Below, in pieces: positions 16,782 to 25,219 of a stretch of DNA of 64,000 nucleotides (position 1 is its first letter; each line of letters opens with the position of its first letter). Source of the stretch: Thermomicrobiales bacterium (GTDB lineage Bacteria; Chloroflexota; Chloroflexia; Thermomicrobiales; CFX8); NCBI GenBank assembly GCA_037045155.1, contig JBAOIG010000005.1, positions 186,001-250,000 of the forward strand, given 5' to 3'. Both the position numbers and the translations under genes were made by a program. Under the pieces are notes generated by a model, which had not been told where the DNA came from, made no database searches, and worked only from the letters and a program-made list of their open reading frames with translations.

Positions 16782-17588
16782 CTATCCCCTGTCGAGAATC
16801 TGTCGCAACAGCCGAAGCTGTCGATCGAGCTCGCCAGCGTCGCGTCGATACTCTAGCACCACTGCGCCCGGCGTGCTTCGTTCAAGCACGAAATGGAGCA
16901 GCCGCACCTCGCGTTCCGTCATCACTTCGTGAACATCGTCGAGCCGCCGGGTATTCCCTTCCCCGACAATCGGCCGCGGGCTACTCACATGCACCTCGCC
17001 GATCCGCTTCAACGGCAACGCAGCCAGCATCGTCTCAGGCTCGCTCCCCAGCCAGCTCGCCGACACAGCCAGATGCCCGATGTCCAGCAGCAGCCCGCAG
17101 CCCGTTGCCTCCAGCACTTCACTGATAAACCCCGGATCGCAGACGTGCTCATAAGCGCCCTCGGGGCAGTAGTCGAGATTCTCGAGCAGCAGCGGCACAT
17201 CCAGGCGTCCGACCGCCGCGGTCGCGGACGCCACGATTCGAGCGAGAAGCTCATCACGCTCCAGCAGCCGCGACCGCGGGAGCATGTGGCCGTCAAACAA
17301 CACGCGCTCAGTCGAGAACCCCAGATGCAGGCTGAACCACGGGCTGCCGGCCCGCCCGATCGTCGCGTTTGCCCGGCCGGCCCATTCATCGCTGACATAG
17401 TCGGTGTTTGCCAGGCTCACGTCGAGATCGAGGTTGTGCAGCAGCATCGGGCCATGCCAGCCCTGGATTGCGTCGTCCAGTCCCCAGCCCGGCGCTTCGA
17501 TAAGATCGACCAGCGCGCCAAGATCGGCCAGCATCGCCGCGGCCGGCGACCACGTTGTCCCGAGCAGCGGTCGGTTACTGACGCTCAC
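16782..17588 (-). CDS. DUF692-like (MNIO-type) TIM-barrel metalloenzyme coupled to leuB
   Basis: 268 residues matching the DUF692 pattern: H88 in FSLHLGFS, E136 in PLLLENLDY, D169 and H172 in CGLLLDIGHLAVSA, H200 in IGEVHVSS, D217/H220, and E246 in VVLEYRRD. In characterised members (MbnB, TglH) such residues bind two or three irons for oxidative modification of cysteine or other residues in small peptides. Here the usual second Asn of DVNN is H172. GTG start overlaps the leuB stop (GTGA), so it is translated with the leucine operon. No partner precursor peptide is evident. A sugar-phosphate isomerase-like TIM barrel is the alternative. Confidence 0.75.
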   Translation of the reverse strand: MSVSNRPLLGTTWSPAAAMLADLGALVDLIEAPGWGLDDAIQGWHGPMLLHNLDLDVSLANTDYVSDEWAGRANATIGRAGSPWFSLHLGFSTERVLFDGHMLPRSRLLERDELLARIVASATAAVGRLDVPLLLENLDYCPEGAYEHVCDPGFISEVLEATGCGLLLDIGHLAVSASWLGSEPETMLAALPLKRIGEVHVSSPRPIVGEGNTRRLDDVHEVMTEREVRLLHFVLERSTPGAVVLEYRRDAGELDRQLRLLRQILDRG

Positions 17589-18685
17589 GCCGCCAGAATC
17601 GCCGCCAGCTGTCGGCGGACCTCATCGCCGTACTCGCAGGTCGAGAGCGTCTCGCCACCCTGAGCAATGTCCGCCGTCCGGGCGCCCGCGTCCAGCGTCC
17701 GACTAATGGCATCCTCGATCGCCACCGCCCGCTCTTCCAGCCCGAACGACACTCTCAACATCATCGCCGCCGAGAGAATTGCGCCGGTCGGGTTCGCGAC
17801 GCCCTTACCCGCGATGTCCGGAGCGGAACCGTGGATCGGCTCGTACACCCCGAACTTCCCGCCTTCGCCGATGCTCGCCGACGGCAACATCCCCAGTGAG
17901 CCGGCCAGCACGGAGGCCTCGTCACTCAGGATATCGCCAAACATGTTCTCCATAATCAACACATCGAACGATCCCGGTTGCGCAATCAACCGCATCGCGC
18001 AGGAATCCACCAGCTGGTGTTCCGTTGTGATCTCTGGGTAGGCCGCCGCAACCTCTTCGACCACCGATCGCCAGAGCTGTGACGTCGCCAGCACGTTCGA
18101 CTTGTCGACGCTCGTCACCTTACGTCGTCGTCCTGCCGCAAGCTCGTATCCAAGCTCAGTCAGACGCCGGATCTCACCCTCGCTGTACGCCATCGTATCG
18201 ACTGCCTGCCGGCCAGTGTCCGTCGTCCATTGCTCGGATGGCTTGCCGAAGTACAGTCCGCCGGTCAGCTCACGAACGATCACCAGGTCGACCCCGCGGA
18301 CCACCTCCGCCTTCAGCGGCGAGGCGTCCGCGAGCGCGTCGAACACCTTTACCGGGCGCACGTTGGCGAACAGACCAAGGTCGTATCGCAGCTTCAGCAG
18401 TCCGGCTTCAGGCCGCAGAGCGCGCGGCTGTCGATCCCAGGTCGGGCCGCCGACTGCTCCCAGCAGCGCCCCGCCGCAACCACGCGTCTCCGAGATATCC
18501 TCATCCCGCACTGGCACGCCGTGCGCATCGATCGCCGAGCCACCGATGTGCCGCATCACGAACTCGAATGCGACACCAGTCGCCTCGCCGACAGCAACGA
18601 GTGTCTTGCGAGCCTCTTCGATAACCTCCGGGCCGACCCCATCGCCCGGAAGCAACATGATCTTGCAGGCGGCCGTTTCCGTCAC
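17585..18685 (-). CDS. leuB: 3-isopropylmalate dehydrogenase
   Basis: 366 residues; NAD-dependent oxidative decarboxylation of 3-isopropylmalate in leucine synthesis. Visible: GDGVGPEVIEEA at the N terminus, LGAVGGPTWD, VRELTGGLYFGKP with the substrate-binding Arg/Tyr region, the dehydrogenase signature NMFGDILSDEASVLAGSLGM, and the NAD-site EPIHGSAPDIAGKGVANP. GTG start overlaps the leuD stop by GTGA. Confidence 0.97.
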   Translation of the reverse strand: MTETAACKIMLLPGDGVGPEVIEEARKTLVAVGEATGVAFEFVMRHIGGSAIDAHGVPVRDEDISETRGCGGALLGAVGGPTWDRQPRALRPEAGLLKLRYDLGLFANVRPVKVFDALADASPLKAEVVRGVDLVIVRELTGGLYFGKPSEQWTTDTGRQAVDTMAYSEGEIRRLTELGYELAAGRRRKVTSVDKSNVLATSQLWRSVVEEVAAAYPEITTEHQLVDSCAMRLIAQPGSFDVLIMENMFGDILSDEASVLAGSLGMLPSASIGEGGKFGVYEPIHGSAPDIAGKGVANPTGAILSAAMMLRVSFGLEERAVAIEDAISRTLDAGARTADIAQGGETLSTCEYGDEVRRQLAAILAA

Positions 18686-19206
18686 GCTCCCGCCTTCGCC
18701 TGCTCAGCAGCCCGTTGGCGCACCCGCGCCGTTACCGCCTCCATGAGCCCGCCGGCGTTGACGATCTCCTGCACGTAGGGAGCGTGCGGCTTGGCCGAAT
18801 AGGTTTGCCCGGTCCGGGTATTGACCACAAATCCCTCGGTCGTATCCACCTCGAGAATATCGCCCGTCTCAGCGTCAGCGACCGCCTCCGGGCACTCCAC
18901 AAGCGGCAGCCCGATATTGATCGAGTTCCGGTAAAAGATTCGCGCGTAGCTCTCGGCAATCACCACCGACACCCCGGCGCCCTTGATCGCCATCGGCGCG
19001 TGCTCGCGCGACGATCCGCAACCGAAGTTCTTCCCGCCGACGATGATGTCGCCGATCTGAACCTTCTGTGGAAACTCCGGATCGATATCCTCCATGACAT
19101 GCTCTGCCAGTTCCTTGGCGTCGATCGTCAGCAGATACCGCGCGGGAATAATCACATCCGTATCGATATCGTCCCCGAACTTCCAGACCCTGCCTTGAAA
19201 CTGCAT
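18682..19206 (-). CDS. leuD: 3-isopropylmalate dehydratase small subunit
   Basis: 174 residues, the short form that pairs with short LeuC proteins. Visible: WKFGDDIDTDVIIPARYL at the N terminus and FGCGSSREHAPMAIKGAGV, containing the swivelling substrate loop. Start ATG 19206 follows AAGGGGGAG; an upstream in-frame start at 19248 is less likely. Acts with LeuC to isomerise 2- to 3-isopropylmalate. Confidence 0.96.
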   Translation of the reverse strand: MQFQGRVWKFGDDIDTDVIIPARYLLTIDAKELAEHVMEDIDPEFPQKVQIGDIIVGGKNFGCGSSREHAPMAIKGAGVSVVIAESYARIFYRNSINIGLPLVECPEAVADAETGDILEVDTTEGFVVNTRTGQTYSAKPHAPYVQEIVNAGGLMEAVTARVRQRAAEQAKAGA

Positions 19207-19306
19207 CTCTCCCCCTTCATTCGTCAACTCGTACCCCGCGACCCGCACTCACTCCCCCTCTCCAGTGGGGAGGAGGAGCAAAGAGCGAGGTTCCGCGGCC
19301 TGCTCG

Positions 19307-19543
19307 CTAGTCGCCGAACGCCCGCAACATCCAGTCGTCCGGCGACTGCTGCTCCTGCCACATCCGCGCCAGACGCTCAATGTCGCCGCCTTCGCCGGCC
19401 CCGATGCTTGCTCGAACCCAATCGTAGACGCGCAGAACCGTCCCGACATCCGCGCCATCCGGCTGAATCCGCGCGCAGAGTTCCGTCGTCAACGTCCTGG
19501 CCTGCTCGTCCCCGGTCATCCCGTGCTGATGAAATGCTTGCAT
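19307..19543 (-). CDS. Small hypothetical protein inside the leucine operon
   Basis: 78 residues between leuC and leuD, starting at ATG after GAGAGGGACACG. Predicted soluble and helical, with two blocks (RTLTTELCARIQPDG; TVLRVYDWVRASIGAG). No family recognised. Spacing is 18 bp to leuC and 100 bp to leuD. Good ribosome site and normal amino-acid composition favour a real gene; a structural or regulatory link to the dehydratase is only positional. Confidence 0.6.
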   Translation of the reverse strand: MQAFHQHGMTGDEQARTLTTELCARIQPDGADVGTVLRVYDWVRASIGAGEGGDIERLARMWQEQQSPDDWMLRAFGD

Positions 19544-19561
19544 CGACGTGTCCCTCTCTGT

Positions 19562-20833
19562 TCAGGAAGATCGGTCTTTCAACATGGACGGAGTACCGAC
19601 ATGGCCCAGCACCGCGCTCGCCGCCGCGACAAGCGGACCGGTCAGAATAACTTGCGATTCACGATGTCCCATTCGCCCGCGGAAATTTCGGTTCGTCGTC
19701 GAGACGCACCGCTCGCCCTTCGCCAGCACCCCCATGTACCCGCCCAGGCAAGGGCCGCAGGTCGAGGTGCTGAACACCGCGCCCGCGTCCATGAACACCT
19801 CGTCCAGTCCCTCCCGCGTCGCCTCGCGGGCCACCTTCTGGGACCCCGGGATAACGATGCAGCGAACCATCGGGTGCACCTGGCGTCCCCGCAAGACCTC
19901 GGCCGCCTGTCGAAGGTCGGACAAGCGCCCGTTCGTGCAGGATCCGATGACCACCTGGTGGATCGGCTCGTCCCCGACCTCGTCGGCCGCGTGCACGTTC
20001 GACGGCAGGTGAGGGAGCGCCACCACCGGCTTCAGACCCGTCACGTCGATCTCGACCACGCGCGAGTAGGTCGCATCCGAGTCTGACGCATACGATGTGT
20101 AGTTGCCGTCGGTCACCTCGTCAAGGAATGCTTTGGTCTTGTCATCGAATGGGAAGATGCCGGTGTCGCCGCCGGCCTCGATCGCCATATTGCACATCGC
20201 GATCCGGTCGTCGAGCGGCAGCGCGTCAATCACCGGTCCGGTGAATTCCATCACCGAGTTCAGCGCCCCGTCGACCCCGATTAACCCGATGGTGTGCAGA
20301 ATGAGATCCTTGCCACCGATGTCTTTGGGCAGCGTCCCCGTATAGACCAGCTTGATCGTCTCCGGCACCCGCACCCAGGTCGTTCCCAGCGCCATCGCTG
20401 CCGCGATATCGGTCGATCCCATCCCAGTCGAGAACGCGTTGAACGCGCCATAGGTGCAGGTGTGCGAATCCGCGCCGATGATGATGTCGCCCGGCTTCGT
20501 GAGACCGTTCTCCGGCAGCACTACGTGCTCGATCCCGGCTCGCCCGATCTCGAAATACAGTGTCCCCTGCTCGTGCGCGAACTCGCGCATGATCTTGGCC
20601 TGCTCGGCCGACTTGATGTCCTTCGCCGGCACGAAGTGGTCCGGCACAAACACCACCTTCTGCGGATCGAAGACCCGCTCCAGACCCGTCTTCTTGAACT
20701 CTGCAATCGACAGTGGCGCGGTGATGTCGTTCGTCATCACGAGGTCGACCGCCACCTCGACGATCTCCCCCGGCGTCACCGTTGCGCGTCCGGCCCCCTT
20801 CGCCAGGATCTTCTGGGCCATCGTCATTCCCAC
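19562..20833 (-). CDS. leuC: 3-isopropylmalate dehydratase large subunit
   Basis: 423 residues, the shorter type also found in archaea and for homoaconitase-like enzymes. Visible: the active-site DSHTCTYGAFNAF, and the 4Fe-4S cysteines in VIGSCTNGRLSDLR and STCGPCLGG. GTG 20833 directly follows the leuA stop; in-frame ATGs at 20827 and 20821 are alternatives, giving MTMAQKILA or MAQKILA as N terminus. Confidence 0.96.
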   Translation of the reverse strand: MGMTMAQKILAKGAGRATVTPGEIVEVAVDLVMTNDITAPLSIAEFKKTGLERVFDPQKVVFVPDHFVPAKDIKSAEQAKIMREFAHEQGTLYFEIGRAGIEHVVLPENGLTKPGDIIIGADSHTCTYGAFNAFSTGMGSTDIAAAMALGTTWVRVPETIKLVYTGTLPKDIGGKDLILHTIGLIGVDGALNSVMEFTGPVIDALPLDDRIAMCNMAIEAGGDTGIFPFDDKTKAFLDEVTDGNYTSYASDSDATYSRVVEIDVTGLKPVVALPHLPSNVHAADEVGDEPIHQVVIGSCTNGRLSDLRQAAEVLRGRQVHPMVRCIVIPGSQKVAREATREGLDEVFMDAGAVFSTSTCGPCLGGYMGVLAKGERCVSTTNRNFRGRMGHRESQVILTGPLVAAASAVLGHVGTPSMLKDRSS

Positions 20834-20834
20834 G

Positions 20835-22379
20835 TCAGACCACTCCCTCTGCCTTGAGCGGCGCGCGTACTGCCACCGCTGCTCGGTTCAATGCCGTCAA
20901 ATACGCGCGCACGCTCGACTCGACGATATCGGTCGCCACGCCATGCCCGCTGAAGATCTGTCCGTCCACTCGAATTCGCACTGCCACCGAACCCTGCGCG
21001 TCCTCCCCGGGCGTCACCGCGTCGATGTGATACTGCGCCAGTTCGGCCTCAATGCCGGTCACCTGGTCGATCGCCTCATACAACGCGTCGATCTGGCCAT
21101 TCCCGCGGCCCGTCGCCTCGCGCTCGATCCCGTTGACGCTGACAATCACCGCCGCCTCCGCGTCGCCGTCGGACCCGGAGTGCGCCCGCCAGGCGAGAAG
21201 CGTGTACGGCTCCGGGCCAAAGTGCTGAAGCTCTTCTTCGATGATCGCGACGATATCGGCGTCGGAGACTGTCTTCTTCCGATCGGTCAGCTCGATGAAT
21301 CGGACATACAACGCCTTCAACCGCTCGTCGTCGACCTCGTAACCCAGCTCCTTCAGCCGCTGCCGGAACCCGGCCCGGCCCGAGTGCTTGCCCATCACCA
21401 GCTTGTTGCCGGTCCAGCCAACCGAGTCTGGCGTCATGATCTCGTAGTTCTCGGGGTGCTTGATCACCCCGTCCTGGTGGATCCCCGACTCATGCGCGAA
21501 TGCATTTGCCCCGACGATCGCCTTGTTCGGCTGAACCGGGATGCTTGATGCCCGAGTCACCGTCCGGCTGGCCGGCACGATCTCCCGTGTGTTGATCCGC
21601 AGGTCGTAGTCGCCGAAGTAGTCGCGGCGCGTTCGCAACGCCATTACGACCTCCTCCAGCGCCGTGTTGCCGGCCCGCTCACCGATCCCGTTGACCGTCA
21701 CCTCCACCTGCCGCGCCCCGGCCTGGATCGCCGCCAGCGTGTTGGCTGTCGACATTCCCAGGTCATCGTGACAGTGGACGGAGATCACCACGTTCTCGAT
21801 CCCCGGCGTGTTCGCCTTCAGATACTCGATGAGCCGTGTGTATTCTTCTGGCGTCGTGTAGCCAACCGTGTCGGGCACGTTGATCGTCGTCGCGCCCTCC
21901 TCGATCGCCGCGCCGAAGAGCCGCACCAGGAACTCCCAGTCAGCCCGCGTCGCGTCCATCGCCGAGAACTGCACGTCGCTGAGATACCCCTTGCAACGCC
22001 GGACCGCCTCCCGCGCCATCTCCAGCACCTCGTCGGCGCTCTTGCGCAACTGGTACTGCATCTGGATCGGCGACGCGTTCACGAACGTGTGGATACGCGG
22101 GTTCTCTGCCGTGCGTACCCCCTCCCAGGCAGCGTCGATATCGGTCGGGTGAACTCGCGCCAGGCCGGCGACCACCACCCCGCGAGCCTCCCGCCCGATC
22201 ATCTGGACCGCCTCCAGATCGCCCGGGGAGGCTGCTGGATACCCCGCCTCGATGATATCGACGCCAAGCCGAACGAGCTGTCGCGCGACCTCCAGCTTCT
22301 CCGGCGTCGTCATCGTCGCCCCCGGCGACTGCTCGCCATCACGTAAGGTCGTATCGAAGATCAGAATCCTGTCGCTCAT
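20835..22379 (-). CDS. leuA: 2-isopropylmalate synthase
   Basis: 514 residues; condenses acetyl-CoA with 2-oxoisovalerate, the first step of leucine synthesis. Visible: DTTLRDGEQSPGATM at the N terminus, SVHCHDDLGMSTANTLAA with the metal-binding His pair, NGIGERAGNTALEEVVMAL, and HESGIHQDG. The C-terminal regulatory domain (from about residue 390) is present, so leucine feedback is expected. ATG follows GGAGGGA. First gene of the operon, behind the T-box leader. Confidence 0.97.
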   Translation of the reverse strand: MSDRILIFDTTLRDGEQSPGATMTTPEKLEVARQLVRLGVDIIEAGYPAASPGDLEAVQMIGREARGVVVAGLARVHPTDIDAAWEGVRTAENPRIHTFVNASPIQMQYQLRKSADEVLEMAREAVRRCKGYLSDVQFSAMDATRADWEFLVRLFGAAIEEGATTINVPDTVGYTTPEEYTRLIEYLKANTPGIENVVISVHCHDDLGMSTANTLAAIQAGARQVEVTVNGIGERAGNTALEEVVMALRTRRDYFGDYDLRINTREIVPASRTVTRASSIPVQPNKAIVGANAFAHESGIHQDGVIKHPENYEIMTPDSVGWTGNKLVMGKHSGRAGFRQRLKELGYEVDDERLKALYVRFIELTDRKKTVSDADIVAIIEEELQHFGPEPYTLLAWRAHSGSDGDAEAAVIVSVNGIEREATGRGNGQIDALYEAIDQVTGIEAELAQYHIDAVTPGEDAQGSVAVRIRVDGQIFSGHGVATDIVESSVRAYLTALNRAAVAVRAPLKAEGVV

Positions 22380-22424
22380 GGAATATCCCTCCTGCTATCG
22401 AGAGTCCGTCCGTCGTCCTCAGCT

Positions 22425-22441
22425 GGCCCCGCAGTGGGGCC
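22425..22441 (-). other. Short hairpin between the T-box terminator and leuA
   Basis: GGCCCC-5 nt-GGGGCC perfect stem in the leuA leader, 46 bp before the start codon. Might protect the mRNA 5' part or tune translation; no T run follows. Confidence 0.35.
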
Positions 22442-22550
22442 AGGTAAGTGACAGGCAGCCTCGCGATGAGCGACGGTGAGCCTTCGTCCCGGCGAAATAC
22501 GTTGTGATCGTGTCTGCCACGGTAATCGACTGCTCCAGCTCCGGAAAAGC

Positions 22551-22580
22551 AAAAAACCCGCCCCACAAAGGGACGGGCTC
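22551..22580 (-). terminator. T-box regulated terminator of the leucine operon
   Basis: On the - strand AGCCCGTCCC-TTTG-TGGGGCGGGTT followed by TTTT. This GC-rich hairpin plus T run directly follows the T-box sequence, and the T-box can pair with its 5' arm region to form the antiterminator. Confidence 0.88.
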
Positions 22581-22805
22581 AACCCGCGGTACCACCCTGA
22601 TTGACCGGTGTCATTGCTCGCCGCGCTCTGGCGGGAACCACCGGCCCACTCGGAAAGCTATAACGGGCTGACCCGGCGCGGCTTCAGAACGTCAGCCGCG
22701 CGGCTCGGGTGCGAGTTCGTGTCGCTCGTCGCGCCGGGCTTCCACCTGTCCCCGGCTCGCTGTCCGACCTGCGACGCTACTACTCACCGTCATCGCCGGA
22801 CGATA
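22551..22805 (-). promoter_or_regulatory. T-box leader (leucine, CUC specifier) for leuACDB
   Basis: The conserved T-box AGGGTGGTACCGCG is present at 22585-22598 (- strand), immediately before the terminator. Upstream lies a long structured Stem I region containing GAACTCGCACC, in which CTC (22713-22715) is the likely specifier codon for tRNA-Leu. When uncharged tRNA-Leu binds, its CCA end pairs in the T-box bulge and the antiterminator lets transcription reach leuA. T-box mechanism is established; the exact specifier is my reading. Confidence 0.9.
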
Positions 22806-22811
22806 TCCCGC

Positions 22812-22841
22812 AATCTAACAACGCCTTGCACGCGTTGTCAA
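22812..22841 (-). promoter_or_regulatory. leuA: Promoter of the leucine operon
   Basis: On the - strand TTGACA (22841-22836), an 18-bp spacer and TAGATT (22817-22812). Predicted transcription start is near 22805, about 15 nt before the T-box Stem I. The spacer contains a perfect inverted repeat, listed separately. Confidence 0.75.
22818..22838. promoter_or_regulatory. Palindromic operator candidate inside the leu promoter
   Basis: ACAACGC-7 nt-GCGTTGT, a perfect 7-bp inverted repeat that fills the spacer between the -35 and -10 and overlaps the last bases of the -35. A bound dimeric repressor would block RNA polymerase, giving a second control layer above the T-box. The regulator is unknown. 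Confidence 0.5.
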
Positions 22842-22892
22842 ACTCGCGACCCCGTGTATGTCGCGCCGAACTCGCAGATCGCGCCTCGATAG

Positions 22893-24677
22893 CTACTGGT
22901 AGTAGACGGCCGCCGTCGTAATGAGAATCCACGGCGCCTGGCCCACAACACCATTCTTGGCCGTGTTTACGATCGTCAGCGTGTTCTCGCCGGCATGAAG
23001 CGCGTTGAGGTCTCCAACCAGCCAGGCAACATCAGTCCACGATTCGTTGTTGAACGGGCTCGGGCCCTCCCAGATCAGATAATCGTTGAGCCACAGCTGC
23101 ATCGGGACATGCGCCGCCTTCTCATCGTCCATGCCAGTCACCGTCACGAGAATGTACTGCGACGGCCACTTCGTGGCCTGAAACGTCGCGGTCCCCGTAT
23201 CCGAGCCACTTCCCTGGCCGTAGAGATGCGCGGCAGGAAGGCCATAGAGCCGGCCGTCGTCACGTCGATACGCGCCCTCGAAATCACTCGCATTCAGCGT
23301 GACCGATGGTCCCTGGAAGATCCGCTGCGGCACCAGCGATAGAGGGAACGGCGTATCGTATGCGACCGTTGGCACTGAGGGAACCGTTGGGGTCGGCGGC
23401 TCCGGCGTCTGCGTCGGCTCCGGTATCGGCGTTTGCGTCGGCTCCGGCGTCGGGGACGGTGTTTGCGTCGGCTCCGGCGTAGGCGATGGCGTCTGCGTCG
23501 GCTCCGGTGTCGGAGATGGCGTCATCGTCACGGTCGGCTCGATCGTTGCGGTCATCGTCGCTGGCGGCGCTGTCTGTGTTGCGGTTGGCGTTGTCACGAT
23601 CCCCGGGGCGTTCGTCTTGTCGTTCCCCTGGCTCGCAAGCACGACCAACGCAACCACTACCGCGAGCAACAGGAACACCAGCAGCGGCAGGATACGACGC
23701 CACCATGACCCACCGCCGCCCCCGGCCGCCGGCCGCGCCGGAGGGGGAGGCATCGATGGAGGTGGCCCGGCGACCGCCGGAGGCGCAATCGCCCGCGACA
23801 CCGCCGTCCGCTCGGTTGGATCAAACGCCGGCGGGCGAATGACAGCAGCTGCCGCCGTCGGATTCAGCAGCGCGTCGCGCATCGCAATCGCGTCCGGGTA
23901 TCGATCGTCCGGAGATTTCGCCAGGCTCTTCAGGATCACCGCCTCGAGCGCCACCGGAATCGATCGATTGATCGTCCGCGGCGGTGGCGGCAGCTCGTTC
24001 ACATGCCGGTACATCACCTGGACCGGATTATCGCCGGGGAACGGCAGACGACCCGTCAGCATCTCGTAGACGACAACGCCCGCGGAGTACAAGTCGCTCG
24101 CTGGCGTAATCTCCCCGCCCGACGCCTGTTCTGGCGCCATATACGCCGCTGTCCCGATCGCCGTCCCCGCCTCGGTCAAGCCCGCATCGGCGCTCCTCAG
24201 CCGGGCAATGCCGAAGTCGGTCACCTTCACCTGGTGCGTGTCTGTCAGCAAGACGTTCTGCGGCTTCACGTCGCGGTGCACGATGCCTGATGCATGGATT
24301 GCGGCAAGACCATCCAGCATTTGCCGGCCGAATCCAACCGCCTCGTCGACCGTCAGCGGGCCCTCCTCGCGGATGTAATCCTTCAGGCTCGGCCCGAGCA
24401 CGTACTGCATGACGATGTAGGTCGTCCCATCGTCACGCCCGTAGTCAAACACCTGAATGACATTTGGATGGCTGATCCGCGCCGCAGCACGCGCCTCATT
24501 CTCGAATCGAGACGCGAATTCCCCGTGCGACGCATATTGATCGCGCAGGATCTTGATCGCAACATCGCGTCCGAGCACCGTGTCGGTGGCTCGGTACGTA
24601 ACCGAGAAGTTACCCTCCCCGATCGGCTCTTTCAGTTCGTAACGCTTACCCAGAATCCGCGGCTGAGACAGCGCCAC
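22893..24677 (-). CDS. Membrane Ser/Thr protein kinase (PknB-like) with extracellular C-terminal domain
   Basis: 594 residues from GTG 24677 (after GGAGGAGG); GTG 24713 would add 12. Kinase domain 13-290: Gly loop GEGNFSVTY (20-28), K42, HRD (134-136) with DVKPQN, DFG (154-156), MAPEQ. A proline-rich linker, one membrane helix (LPLLVFLLLAVVVALVVL), then four Thr/Pro-rich repeats (PSPTPEPTQT type) and an about 150-residue extracellular domain rich in beta-type sequence ending in AVYYQ. No PASTA repeats are seen, so the signal is probably not muropeptide binding of the usual kind. Stand-alone gene. Confidence 0.93.
   Translation of the reverse strand: MALSQPRILGKRYELKEPIGEGNFSVTYRATDTVLGRDVAIKILRDQYASHGEFASRFENEARAAARISHPNVIQVFDYGRDDGTTYIVMQYVLGPSLKDYIREEGPLTVDEAVGFGRQMLDGLAAIHASGIVHRDVKPQNVLLTDTHQVKVTDFGIARLRSADAGLTEAGTAIGTAAYMAPEQASGGEITPASDLYSAGVVVYEMLTGRLPFPGDNPVQVMYRHVNELPPPPRTINRSIPVALEAVILKSLAKSPDDRYPDAIAMRDALLNPTAAAAVIRPPAFDPTERTAVSRAIAPPAVAGPPPSMPPPPARPAAGGGGGSWWRRILPLLVFLLLAVVVALVVLASQGNDKTNAPGIVTTPTATQTAPPATMTATIEPTVTMTPSPTPEPTQTPSPTPEPTQTPSPTPEPTQTPIPEPTQTPEPPTPTVPSVPTVAYDTPFPLSLVPQRIFQGPSVTLNASDFEGAYRRDDGRLYGLPAAHLYGQGSGSDTGTATFQATKWPSQYILVTVTGMDDEKAAHVPMQLWLNDYLIWEGPSPFNNESWTDVAWLVGDLNALHAGENTLTIVNTAKNGVVGQAPWILITTAAVYYQ
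23407..23520. repeat. 30-bp coding tandem repeat in the kinase linker
   Basis: Three 30-bp units (23431-23460, 23461-23490, 23491-23520) plus a 24-bp unit (23407-23430), differing by a few third-position changes. They encode the SPTPEPTQTP repeats just outside the membrane. Unit number may vary between strains. Confidence 0.85.
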
Positions 24678-24807
24678 GCCTCCTCCAACCACCCGGAGCG
24701 GCGCCAGTTTCACGCGTCGTCCGCGCGTCGGCCGCCCTCATCTCGTTAGTACAACGCATACTTGCCGAAGATCGTTATATCATCGGTGTCCGTACACTCT
24801 TCCAGCT

Positions 24808-24813
24808 TATAAT
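24808..24813 (+). promoter_or_regulatory. TATAAT box upstream of the 24917 gene
   Basis: Perfect TATAAT in the divergent 200-bp gap between the kinase gene and the small acidic gene. No good -35 is visible; leader would be about 100 nt. Confidence 0.4.
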
Positions 24814-24916
24814 GCCACGTTCGTCCCCATCAGGTTCAATATGCGACGATTGAGGCAGACGCCGGCTGGCAACGGACCAGTCTACTGCGTCCGCAGAAAC
24901 GAGAGGACAGCCTACC

Positions 24917-25219
24917 GTGAGTGAAGACATCTCCTTTGATCTGGGCGGCGACGAAATGAGCGACGAGGAGAAGGCCTCGATCGTGAATTCCCTTATCGAC
25001 GAAATGCGTGTCTTGTTCCACGATTATGTCAATGACAAGCTCCCCTACGACGAGCTCTCCTTCGAGATGTTCGACACCCTGCAGACCATCCATGCCCTCG
25101 CCACCGGCGCTCTCGTCATCGAGTACGAAGACGGTTTCGAGGATAGCGCCGACAACAATCACCACGCCGAACAGCCAGCCAGCCAGCCAAAGAAGGGCTC
25201 TCGGCACGATGGGAACTGA
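24917..25219 (+). CDS. Small acidic conserved-type hypothetical protein
   Basis: 100 residues, GTG start after GAGAGGAC. Strongly acidic first half with helical pattern (DEEKASIVNSLIDEMRVLFH, DKLPYDELSFEMFDTLQTIH) and a Lys/Pro/His-rich tail. No catalytic motif or membrane segment. The next small gene starts inside its end, so the pair is probably translated together. Function unknown. Confidence 0.6.
   Translation: MSEDISFDLGGDEMSDEEKASIVNSLIDEMRVLFHDYVNDKLPYDELSFEMFDTLQTIHALATGALVIEYEDGFEDSADNNHHAEQPASQPKKGSRHDGN

Noticed and set aside
23407..23520. Regular 30-bp repeats, considered as a CRISPR array
   Set aside because: There are no unique spacers between units; the repeats are in frame and encode the kinase stalk. 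No cas genes are present.
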